Position numbers and translations under genes: made by a program. DNA of 64,000 bases from Ulota crispa (Eukaryota; Streptophyta; Bryopsida; Orthotrichales; Orthotrichaceae): the NCBI GenBank assembly GCA_963920765.1, contig OY987250.1, positions 12,640,409-12,704,408 on the forward strand, given 5' to 3'. Below are positions 1-12,211 of the stretch, in pieces; within the stretch, counting starts at the first letter, position 1, and each line of letters starts with the position of its first letter. The notes beneath the pieces are model-generated. The model saw only the letters and a program-made list of their open reading frames with translations, had not been told where the DNA came from and ran no database searches.

Positions 1-2380
1 TGAATCTGATGGGACATCAATAGACAACTTGACAGCCCTCTTGATGGGCGTTCTTGGAGTTTGTGGGTTGCTGGATCAGTCTAAAATCACAACCAAAATG
101 GTTTGCTTTGGAGCTGATAGTGTGTCCACCTTCCAGGGATGTCGTACTGGAGTGACTATGCAATTGAAGGCTCGGTTTGCTCCACATGTCATTGGAGTTC
201 ATTGCATGGGTCACCGAGTGAACTTGGCGGTTAAGACGCTAAGTAAACTTGACTTGTTTCATGTTGTGGAAGACTTGTGCAAATACTGCCACTCCTATTT
301 TGCTCATTTCCCGCAAAGGCAGGTGGAGTTCAAGGCTTTGGCGCAGCTTGTGGAAACAAAGGGGCTGAAGCTACTTAGGAACGTCAGCACGTGGTGGATT
401 TCCCTCATCTCTCCGCTCTGCCGCCTCTTAAGCAAGTACCACAGCATCACTTCCAAGCTCCGCTTGGATTCTCTCAACAAAGCAGAAACTGTAAGAAATC
501 CCTCCCTTTGCTTTCTATTTTTTCCATTTGTATTTTTTGTTTTTGCACTTGTTCTTTTCTGGGTTTTTTGTTCATGGTTTACATTGGATGGAACTTGATT
601 GATGCAGCAGAGCCTTTATGGAAAGGCGGCTGATTTGTTGGAGAAGAAGCTGGATCCTTACCACGTAGTGGGGATGATGTGTCTTTTGCCACTTCTTGAA
701 GTTGTTGATGCTCTCATTCAATTTGCGCAGCAACGCAACGTTTATATTTGTGACTTTGTGGGAGCACTGCAAAAGTGCTTGGGGAAGCTCTTCGAGATGT
801 ACAAGGGCCACGGCTCTGCTTTTGCAGATCCGGAATTTGAGCCTTTCAGTAACCTCCTTGACCTTTGCCATGACCAGATCTTACTCTCTTGGAGTAGTAT
901 GGACCTAAATGACGTCTAGCATCTTCAATTTGTTCTGCACGGCAAGCAGGTTCCCGCAAAACATGAAGGAGCTGTTGTCACTAGAAAAGCTTGGAACTCT
1001 CTCATTGAAGGAGTGAAGAACGAATGTACTGGTAAGAATTTTTCCTAACTTTGTTTTTATATACTTTTTGGTTTCTTTTACATAGTCCATTCTTGTACTT
1101 TAAGAGGTGGAAGGTTGTGACACAATTGACAATGTCAAGACCAAGATTCAAGAGAAGGAATGTTGCCTAAAGCTCTATTGTATTTTGTAGGTTGTGGCTT
1201 CTTGAAAGGGATTATTTATTTTTATTTTTTGTAGCTTCCTTTAAGGCTGAAGCATTCCTGGATTTCATTTTGTGGCCTCTTGCAATGCTGAAGTAGCTTT
1301 GTTTTTCAGCTTTTTGTGCCTTCCTTGAAGGCTGAAGCACTTCCAATTTTTATTACTTCCATGGCTGCCCTAAAGATTGATGCATTTTTGGTTTTGTTGA
1401 TTTTAGGGCTTCTTGTAGGCTAAAGTATTTCTGGTTTTAAAGCTGTGTTGTATTTTGTAGGTTGTTGCTTCTTGAAAGGCTGAAGCATTTCTTTCTATTT
1501 GTTTTTTGTGGCTTCCTTTATGGTTAAAGCATTTTTGGATTTCTTCGTTTTGTGGTTTCTTTAAATGTTGAAGTAACTTTGTTTTTCTACTTTTTATGGC
1601 TTCTTTGAATGCTGCAGTACATTTGGTTTTTAGAATCTTGTGGCTTGAAGGAGGTTGAAGCACTTTTGATTTTCAATATTTTGTGCTGCCGTAAAGGCTG
1701 AAGCAATTCTGATTTTTTTAATTTTAGGGTTTCTTTGTAGGTTGAAGCATTTCTTGTTCTTTCTTGCAAGTACTGCCAATCAGTTGATCGAGGAGCTCAC
1801 TAGCCGATTCCCTGCGCATGATGTGCTTGACGCTTTAGGTGTTGTTTATCTTCAATATTGGAGGAAGAGTAATGCCAAGAAAACCTTTTGGAAGCATGTG
1901 GATGTCCTTATGAAATGCTATGTGGAGCCAAAGTGGATTGGAGAGGAGGATAATAGGCACCTTGTTCCAGCCTTGTTGAATTGTTTCCAGCTGGAATTGC
2001 AGTAGCACTTGTTCAAGCTTAGCATGCTGTCTAATAGTGTGGCTGCCCTTGAGGTTTCCAACATGGCCGTGAACCCTTTGACTTGTTTGTGGAGGATCAT
2101 AGATGCCAACTCCTCTTTGGCAAAGGAGATTCCCGAGTATGTGAAGTTGGCTGAAATAGCCATGATCCACGTACTTGGGTTTGTGGAAGACAAACGGTGC
2201 TTCTCTTCATTGGCGTTTCTAAAAGACAAGCTATGAAATCGGTTACAAGGTGACCATCTAAGCTTGGTTGTTGGCATGCATGGCCAAAAGGTGTTCACAC
2301 TTGAAGATTTTCCGTATGAGAAGTGCTTCTTGCAGTGGGCAAATGATGCTAAGAAATACCGGTATGGGACTATGGCGTGA
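1..2380 (+). mobile_element. hAT-like transposase remnant, truncated at window start
   Basis: The reading frame resembles plant hAT-type transposase-derived proteins. An RNase-H-like block (residues GADSVSTFQG, then VIGVHCMGHRVNLAV at about 115-240) leads into a region ending near KAET at 490. A GT-AG intron of about 117 bp (491-607) joins in phase to a helical block at 608-1031. A longer interruption (1032 to about 1770) follows. The C-terminal hAT dimerisation-like block spans 1770-2380 (ALLNCF, then EIAMIHVLGFVEDKRCFSSL). In-frame stops lie at 917-919, 2003-2005 and 2234-2236, so this copy cannot make a full protein. The start lies outside the window. No terminal repeats were found. A domesticated transposase that has since decayed is an alternative to a simple dead transposon. 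Confidence 0.75.
1180..1760. repeat. Degenerate minisatellite inside the transposase remnant
   Basis: About ten to twelve imperfect copies of a 40-55 bp unit carrying the core GGCTTCTTGAAAGGCTGAAG followed by a T-rich tail. The array fills the second interruption of the transposase remnant. Its T-rich, AG-ended copies could act as decoy splice acceptors. Confidence 0.7.
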
Positions 2381-4200
2381 TGGAATAGCTCTTCTACAAT
2401 GTAGTCTTTCAGTTAAGAGGTTTGATTTCTGAATTTCTGTAGCTTTGCATTTTATAGTTGCGATTCTAGTGATTCAGAGCCTTGGCTTTGCATTTTGTAG
2501 TTGCAATTTGGGTGATTCATATTTGCCTTAGGGCTTTTCCTATGTGATTCAAATTTACCTTGGCTTTGTTTATGTTATTTAGATTTGCCTTGGCTTCTCC
2601 TATGAATTAAGGGTTTCTAGGTTCCACTTATATTGTGGAATGTGGCTTGTAGGTGCCACTTATGTTGTGGAATGTGGGCAAGCTATGAAAGTAAAGAATG
2701 AGTGCTCTATTCATAGGTTTGGACTTTTTGATTTCCTTCTTGTGTTGTTTATTTAAGGTTTAGGATTTGCTTGTTTTGTTGATTCTTTAGGCTTGTTGAC
2801 TTCCTTGTTTTCTTGATTATGTAGACTTGTAATGTGATTGTTGTATAACTTGGATGCCAAAGCGGTTTAGGGAGTGTATAAGTTGAATGTGCCTATGCCG
2901 TTTTGAAGTTTCTAATGACATTCTTTTCTTACTAGAGTTTCGGAGTTTTTGCTTCTGTGTGTAGGTGTTCCCCTAATGGTTAGTTCTTTCAAATTTCTAC
3001 ATTCGATTGTATTCTTACTTGAGCATTGGAGTGTGTTTGTTTGTGTGTAGGTCTACTCCTTTACTCCTTACCTTTGTAGGATTCAAGCAAAGATTCAAGC
3101 AAAACTCTATTACATGGAGTGCAATTGGTTAGCATTAGGTTAATTTTAGTGAGTATAGTTTGAAATTTCAGGCTTTAGAGTGCTGAAGCCAAAATTGTAC
3201 TTACCCTAAATTTTTTGTTGCCCATTTTGCACCACTTGTAAAGTTGTTGTAGCCGTATATTGCTACTTATAGAAGTTGAAGAAGCCTAAAATTGCACCAA
3301 CACACAAGTAGAAATCGCCAAGTATGTATTTTATTTTTTACTCTTGAGGCCAAAAATGGCACAATACCTTTGTACTTGGAGCCAAATTTCACACCAATAA
3401 AAAAATGGCTTGAAGCCAAAGTTTGGGCACTGTTTCATCCAGTGAGGCCCTCATCCAGATTCATCGATTTTGAAAAAAAAAACACTACTACAAATTATGA
3501 AAGAGGGGCTCCTGTACTGGGATTTTGGAGTACTGAGGTACAGACTGTAACAGAGCGTAGGTGTTAGAGTTGTTTATTAGGCTCAATGAGATCACATGCC
3601 CAGCTAGTCCACATTTGGGAGAATTTCATACATGATTGGGGGTTGCCTTCAGTTTTCAAGGCTTTCAGTAACCGGGACGACCAAGGCCCTTCATTTTGTG
3701 ACCGGGTAGTTTCCAAACAGAGCGCGGGAGAGGAGTCAAGGCCCTCCCAGCAGCAGGGTACGGGCTGCAGGGTACTCTTTGCCGGTAGCCCCCAGCCATG
3801 AACCGGTTGTCAAGCAGTGAAACCTTCGAGGCAGGTCCAGTGAAAGCCACTTCGTGGGATGGTCTGGTTCCTAAATTCATTTGGAATTTGACAGGCCTAA
3901 GCCTGCTTGACTACCGGATGCCCAGCAAAAAAATCCAGGCTCAATTCTAAACATGCAAAGTAAACATCCACTTGTAAACCCAGGAGCAACCTGAATTTCA
4001 GGAAAAAACAATGAGTCAACAAAAGTTTGACCAACATAATCAAACAAACCGAACGGTAGAATCTGGTTTTGATGAGCTCCGACCCCTCTTCCTGATTCAA
4101 CGGTGAAAGTGCCTGGATTGAAGTATCGCAAAAACACGGAGATTTTTAAACCTACTCACCTGGCTGCCAACCTTCTCCCACGAAAAAACTCCGGGCGCTC
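2381..4200. other. Gene-free spacer upstream of SEX4
   Basis: No gene recognised. The first part (2400-3060) is T-rich with short imperfect repeats around TTGGCTTTGCATTTTGTAGT and around CCACTTATGTTGTGGAATGTG. About 3590-3890 is noticeably GC-richer than its surroundings but has no convincing coding similarity in any frame. Confidence 0.4.
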
Positions 4201-4505
4201 AGGGGTTAAGTTACATACATTCCTTGTCCCCATTCCTCGTCCTTGTTGCGCTTCTCCTTTCCCTCACAAGTGCACATCGTTTCGCCGGACGAGGTACAGT
4301 ACGGGGCTTTTGTCACAATTATCTCAGGATTGTACCCACGCCAACAGCTCCGCCACTGTCCCGCATTCCCCTCACACTCTTCACTTCAGCTGCTTCTCTT
4401 CATCTCTCTCTCTCTCTCTCTGCAGCGACCTTATCATCGCAATCCCCGCATCCGATCGCACTACATTCCATTCCATTGCCAGTGAATCTCAAGAAACACT
4501 TCGCC
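4200..4505 (+). promoter_or_regulatory. Probable SEX4 5' leader with CT-rich tract
   Basis: The 300 bp before the SEX4 start codon are C/T-rich and include a (TC)n run at about 4403-4421, typical of plant 5' leaders (Y patch). No TATA box was assigned. The start context at 4506 (CGCCATGGC) is strong. Confidence 0.4.
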
Positions 4506-7500
4506 ATGGCGACGTCCACAGCCATTCTCACCTTCATCGCGGCGCATCTGCACGGGGATCGTCGCATCTGCCAGTCGTCCAGGTACCACGACGTCATCAA
4601 TCAATTCCGTTTGTTTCTTACTGCTCTCCCTAAAACGGATACTTGATTGCGTAGAAATTGACCTGTCCATGGTCGTCCATGGCTATTTGCAATTGTTCCA
4701 GAATCGGCGCTGTCGGTACCGGAGAGGCGATCCCTCGAGTCTCCGTCGTGACTCAGCTCACCAGCTCCACGCCATTGGCGACGTTCACGAGGCGATCGGT
4801 GTGTCATTGCCAACGCCGTCCTCTGCAGGTAAGTTACCAATTTTCAAAATCTTTGCATACTCTAATTAATTACCTCTGTCAAATTCTAAATTGGGACAAT
4901 GTGCACATTTTGGTGTTGTTATACATAAGGCATTGGTCAAGTGTCAAAGTTGGGACTTGGCAATTTATACTAAGGTGGTCTGCTTGAAAAGCGTCCCTCA
5001 TAAATAATGCGTCTCATACATAGTCCAAGAATGGAGATGAGGTGGTTCTTGAATGGACCCTCCTAGGCAGTGATCCCAAATATGATTTTCACTTTTAGCA
5101 TGAGTGGCTAAAAACACTGCTAAAAAGCTAAAATTTTCAAGTTTAACACAAGAAAGTTTACATTTTTTTTAGCTACATGAAAATTTTGTTAGCAATCCTA
5201 CAAAATTTAGCCAGTTTAAAGAACGTTGCTCCTAGGTTTTAAAAGAAAAAAATGTCTTTTATTGCAAGAGTCAATCACACTCCTTGATTTCACCTAATAG
5301 GGGGCTTCAAACTTAAAATCGGGCTTTTGAACTTCTCACCTCATAGGATCTCCAGTCACTAGTGAATTGTTTTCGTTCCCTCGCACGCGCAAAGTCTGAA
5401 ACACCCGTGAGTTTGCCGAAGTTTTTGCGAAAGAAGTTTCGGGATTTGAGGATGCAAGCAAATGAGCCCCCCGCTAAGCCACAAAAGTGAGTTTCTGAAA
5501 TTCACTCCTCTCGTGAATCACGTTAGGAGTGAAGTCGAGAGGTGAATCACTTTGGGGTTCACTAGTGAATTCACAGAGGTGAATCGTAACATGAGTCACC
5601 TAAAAAAGTTGATGTTTGAAGCCCCGTGATCTCTTTATAAGTTACAAGTGGACGGTTTATGGGAGATCTAGAAGCACAAATAGATACCTACTATAGATTT
5701 TTTTTGAAAACTCATCACTGACAATTCAATAATGCTTCAAAAAATATGAAAAAAATTGAGTTAATTTTAGCATCCATTTCTCTTAAAATTTTCTTGTCTC
5801 GGGAAGATCTTGAAAAAGCAGATCAACCCTTACAGGGTCGCTTTTTGAGCATACTACCTCATGTCCTAAGTCTCAGGTGCTGGTTAATATTAATTGGTCT
5901 AAATGGCAGCACTATTGAAAGTTTTGGTGCCAAGAAGGTGAGACTTCACTCGAAGTTTGGGTCAATCATTTTGCAAGATCCAACCTTCACCCTAACTTCC
6001 TCTAATATTTTTGCACAAAGATTCATGGTTTTCATTAGTACTCCTTTTTGCTCTTAATAACCCAATGAAGTTGGGATCTTGCTTTGAGGTGGGATTTGCA
6101 AAGATGGGATTTGGGACGTAGTGTAGATCCCCTCTAATAAAAAATATAGGTGATGTGCAAGGTGCAGTAATAAAGTTGTAGTTCGAGTTAATTCAATATA
6201 TTGTGGGTGACAATATTTGAACACTATCTCAAGTAGTGTAACTTCAATGGCCAAAATTGCAATGAGATCTTGCTAATATATAGCTCAAGTAAATAGTGTG
6301 TGAAGGATGCCGCATTATGGAGGGTCCGCCACTAAGTTGTTACTTGAGAGGTAACACAAGGTTGTGGTCAAAACCCTACTTTGAGAACAAGGGCAAGATG
6401 CATGCCACATTTTCATACTAATTAGACAAAATTCATCCAAATTAGTGTGAAGAGATCTTGCACTATTCAAAGTCTTGCATTAATTGAAATCACTTGTGTA
6501 GCAATCAAGTTCAAGTTGAACGTGAGTCATTATATTACTTCTCCATGGTAGTGCAAGCAGGCTTGGGATTCAAATTCAAGCTGTTTCAAGGAAGTTTATA
6601 TTGAGAATTGGCAGATGGTCCAACTAGGTGATCAAATAGGCAATTGCGTCTCTTTGTTTACATGGGATGAAGCAATAAAAATTGTTTACAATGTACAAAA
6701 TAGGTGCATCTTGTTAAGGGCTTTCCGTTTGTAGAAAAAGCTCAAATCATACCACACCTTCTTGCACTACCGCAAAGAATTCTAGGGCTGGTGGTGTGCA
6801 TGATTTCTTGTGAGCACGTGAATTTGTAAGCTAATTTCTCCATTATATTATGTTGTGAAAATGCAAACAATGATGACAGTGGAACTTGGCATCATACTGG
6901 AGCTAAACTTCATATTTATGATCTTGCAATTTTCTCAATTTATTGCAGAAAATGATGCTTGGTGATGCAGATTGCAGCTACTGGAGATAAAACAGTGGCA
7001 AAGATGGAGGAGAAGGAAGAGGAAACGGAGCTCAAGACTGAGGAGTACAGTGCTTCTATGCAGCAAGCCATGGGTACAAGTAAGTCTCCCTTTTCCCATT
7101 TCTTTCTCGTCTCCCTCCTTTTCAATACTCATGTGCAAAACCTCCTCTTCTACTTAATTCATTAGCATCATCAGGTATCAAATTTCTAAAATTTCTAAAC
7201 CTGACTATTTAATAGCATTGCAAACCACCGTGTTTTTTTTGGTAGGGAAAATTTGATAGATACCCCGGAAGTTTGCAATATTTCTATAGATGCCTCTGGT
7301 TTTTCAGAAATTGCACAAATACTTTTGGATCATAATTTTTAAGCATTTGTTCTATCGTGCAAGCCACGTCCTTCTCACTTGAACATGCTGCTTCTTTCCC
7401 ATTTTGTTGCATTACTTGCTTTAACATTGGTCATTAAGGTAGTGGCATGCACAATAAGATACAATGCCTAAAAACTATGGTCCAAGAGTATTTATACAGT

Positions 7501-10500
7501 TTCTAAAAAACCAGAGGCATCTATACAAATATCACAAGCTTCAGATGCATCCATCAAATTTTCCCTTTTGAATATAGGGTAATTCTCAACAAAAGAGGCC
7601 CTGTTTTTTTTGCGTAATGTCCAATGAGTTGAGCAAAACTACAGGGGGGAAACTTTGTAGTTAAGGATTGGATAAATGTCAGATTCATGGATAGAAAATA
7701 CACAATTGATTATGCAATAAGCTTGTGTAATGTTTCTCAAAACCCTAATTCTGCAACAGAATCCGCCCTACAGATGAATACTGAATTTTCCCTCTGGTGG
7801 TTTATATGAAATTAGACTGTACGGAGCTTTTTTGACATCATATAATCACTTTTTTTGGCAAATATTCTTACTGGTATTGTGTAGTTGCCTAAAACAGTTT
7901 ATGAAACTCCTGCTCTTATAGTTGGAGAGCTTTAGCATTGCAAGTTTTTGGTTGTTGAGATGGTTTTGTGGATGCAGCACTGGAGTATAGGCATGAGTTA
8001 GGAATCAATTTCGCTTATGTGTTACCGGACCTCATTGTAGGCTCATGCCTTCAGGTCAGTTTCCTTTCGTTGCACTCGCTTTAAAAAGCCGACCTAAACC
8101 TCTCTGTTCCTTTTATTTGGTCCCAATTGCTTGCTGTTGGTTGATCAGACCCTACATGATGCAGTATATAACTAATTCTGGACTACAACAAAGACCATAA
8201 ATAGTAGTCAAATGTATAACTTAGAGAGATTCATCCAAATCATTGGGAGATCTTCTTATATTTTGCAAACAAAGTCCAAAACTACATGAATAGTCTAGAT
8301 TTAGATTAATATGGCATCATCCAAGATTTATGCTTTTTTAAAGAGATTTTTGTAGATTTGGTGAAGTTTCTGATACTAATGTTGACATCCCCATGAACTT
8401 GGCCTTTACTTAGACTCCTGCAGATGCAGATAAGCTGAAGGATGCCGGTGTTGGAGTTGTGTTCTGTTTACAACAAGATCCTGACCTTGCGTATCCTTTG
8501 AGGATATTATTTATGTCACATATTAACACATTTTAGTGTGGTTTTAGGAAGATTTACAGAGGCTATGAAGAGATCTTTTTACGTTACTAAGAGCAATATT
8601 TGTGAAGTTAGAGATCAAACATGCTTACAACACTAATCAGTCCAGCCAATTTTATGAATAGGTGAGTTTGTTGTTGTTAACATGGGTCACCATAAGGAGA
8701 CATAATCAGCTCCTTAGTGATTTCTAGTATCCTCTATCTTGAGTGCTGCGTAAATGCCATATTTGTCTAATTCTAAACAATCCAGAGTCCAAAACAAAAC
8801 CCCCAGGGACAAATTGAAATTTTTTAACCAATCTCTTGCCTCTATAATTTGCATGGGGAGATCTTGCAATACAGGGGCAAGTCAAACACCTCCTAATTAT
8901 TGTGACCTAATACATTCTAGGTTTTCCTTGGTAGTTTAAAATATATTCAAGTATGACATTTAAGCATTTGATAAACTAGTTATAAGGGTGTCTTCCTTAA
9001 TGAAGTTATCAGATACTTTGGAGTAAATCTTTCGGCCATCCAAGCACGTGTGAATGAATTGGATGGGATCATGCATTACCGATGCCAAATAAGGTACTCT
9101 AAAAGTTTCAAATTACCTTCCATTTCATGATTATGGTGAGTTTAAAGCTAACTAAAACGAATTGATTTGTTGTTAATGTTAAGTTACGGACTTTTTATCT
9201 TTAATGTTGTGCAGAGACTTTGATCCATTTGATTTACGCATGAGGTTGCCAATAGCTGTGGCTCAATTGCATAAGGCAGTGGAAGCCAACAAGGGAACAA
9301 CTGCCTATGTCCATTGCACTGCTGGCCTTGGCCGGGCTCCTGGTGTTGCGGTGAAAACTCCATTCCCTGTTTCAAGTTTTGACAATTTCTTTGCCATGGA
9401 GGATAACTTTATTTTTTAATTTTTTGTTAATGTTTTTGTGTGCCTGAAGTTTCGTTCGATGGATTTGCAGCTTGCTTATATGTATTGGCTTCGAGGATTA
9501 TCGCTGAAAGAAGCAAATGTTCTTCTACAGGTAAAGCTAAGCTCCCACTCACTTCACTTCTTATGTGCTCAAAATTTAATTCAAAGTTTTCTTAATTATA
9601 CAACTCAAATGTCATATTTAACTAATTCTAAACAATCCAATGTCCAAAAAAAAACTTTATCACAAGGCAAAAAGAGATTAGTAGTTTTAACCAATCTGTG
9701 GTCTCTATAAATTGCATGGGAAGATCTTGGGGGCAGGTCTATACTTGGAGACGTTACTTCCAAAGGACCAGCATAACATCAGAATACCTCTTCACTATTG
9801 TGACCTTATAACATACAGATTTGCTTTTGTAATCTAGAGTTTTATTAGTAGCTTCTACAACAACAAAAATTATTGTTAAAAGATACAAGCCATAATTATT
9901 TCATTCTCTTGGTATAGTTTGCTATAGCTTTTTGTTTAAGCATTCTAACTTTCTCATGCTATGTTTTGTTACTTTCTTTATTTATAGTTTCCCAAACACT
10001 ACTCTTTTTAGGTATGAAAGTGACCACTTTTGGCCATTTGGGCACATAGGGGTTAAATCTATGCAACTAGAATTCTGACCAATGGGGAAGTGAGAAGTTT
10101 TGTAGAGGACTTGTAGTTTGTTCCCAAATTCTTTGTGAAGTTAATTTTGTTAATCCAAGGAAAATGCACCTTGTTTGAAATTTTTACAGAAAGTGAGGCG
10201 TTGTCATCCAAAGCTGGAGTCAATCAGAGCTGCTACAGCTGATCTGGTTAGCCTTCTTACACACATTTCTTACTTTATTCTGTACAATTTTGTTTAATTG
10301 TTTGCTTTTGCTGTCGAAATACACAAAAATGAATTCAAAATTCTGTTGTTTGTCTCACAATGTAACGAATAATTGTACGATCTTGAAGATATTTCATTTG
10401 TGCGCCTTTCTACAAAGTTTCATCATGATTCAATGGTGTAATCTTGAGACTACAATGATCAAAGTTGACTGAGATTGTCAAAACAAGTTGCACGAAAGGT

Positions 10501-12173
10501 TTATTTTTTCAAAGAATTGAGAGTGTAGAGAAATTGTCCCATAAGTGAGAGGGTAATTTCCATACTTTGTTTTAAAAATTTCTCTAAGAAAAATTAAACT
10601 TGTGCTTGAAGCAATTCTCAAGATGTAGAGTTTCAAAGTTTTTTAAGAATACTCATGTCATGTCCTACAAACCTTCAAAATTTACTTTTGTTTGGCTTGA
10701 CTTGGTATGAAGACGTACACATGTAAGCACCAAAGGGTTTACTGTCCTGAATTCTGATTGGATTTTTTTCCTTGTGCTAATTAGTTGACGGAGGGATCAA
10801 AGCAACTCATAGAGCTGACGTGGTCCGGTGAAGCTGACACGGTGGAAATTGCAGGACTAGATGTAGGCTGGGGTAGTGAGGTATTTCCCTTCTTTTTCAT
10901 ATTCTAACTTCCTTGCATTTTGCATTTCCTTGGAAATAGCTGCTGTGGGATAACATGATTTTTTGTTGTAAGCAATGATGCTTGGATAAGGTGATTGCCT
11001 CGGGCAAGAAAAAAACGTTGACCATATCCAAACATTGACAGCAAACAAACACTTCATTTAACTCGGCCCAAAAGGCCAAAATAAAAATAAATGAGACCTT
11101 GACACTATCCAGTTGTTTCTCTTACAGAAGTTGACCTTATTCAAGCATCACTTTGTTTACTTCTGAGCTCAAGTGCAATGTGGCTCTTGCAGAAAATTCC
11201 AATGGAATATGATGAAAGTGAAAATCAGTGGATTCTGCGACGCCACGTGCCGGTGAGCTTTTCCGTGCTCATTTAAACATCCTCAATACAACCCTCCACA
11301 CAATTGATATCTCAAGTAAATCAATGTTGAAAGATCTCCATTACAAACTTGCAAAGAATATCTACAATTGATTTGCTTTTGACCTCAATTGTACAAAATT
11401 TGTATTCAGGATGCTTTGATCTTCTCTAGCTAAATTGTTATGACGATTTATAACCTAATAATTCCCTCCTTTTTGTGTTTCTTATTAAAAGAATGGAATA
11501 TCATGTAAGATTCTTGGAGAGGAAATCAAAGTACAATGATCAACGATACATCATTACATACGCCTATACTATTAGTGCTTGTGACACTATCTTAAGAGAA
11601 GACTTACGGTTTGGGGTGTACTAAAATTTATGTGGATTGAATATCTATCTTTTTTATTTTATAGTAATTTCCACAACATAAAATCAATGCTCAGCAAGTT
11701 AGTCATCACACTGGTGATATATGTTCAAAATAACTATTCATCCAACAAATGACACACTTTATTAAGAAAATAATTTACAAAACTACTCAACTATAGTCAT
11801 TGTCTTGTTGGTGATTGTGATCATCGTGCCTTCCATTTTGATTATTGGGCTTAGATAGTAAGGTTGAAAAGTCATGAACAACATGGAGATTTTTAGGGTT
11901 CCTCTTTTCATTCAAGTTGTTGAATGAATCTTTAGACTCTAATGTTGATTCATCAACCATAAGGTGGGAATCTAAAATAAGGTAGCACTCAATACAAACC
12001 AAATCTCCTTCATCAAAATCTTGTTCCACCATTGTCCTTTTTTCACAACAAGGACACCACCAATACTCCATCTTCTTCTCTTCTTCAAGTAGATATTTCT
12101 AAAATGTTGGGACTAGGCAATCAAATGATTAAGAACCATGCAAGTAAGTAAAATGCAAATGGTTGTGCCCTTT

Positions 12174-12211
<38 letters not shown>

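Noticed and set aside
4103-4646. Long overlapping open frames before and across SEX4 exon 1
   Set aside because: They run through the C/T-rich leader and through the exon 1 splice donor; the SEX4 start at 4506 with phase-matched exons explains the region better.
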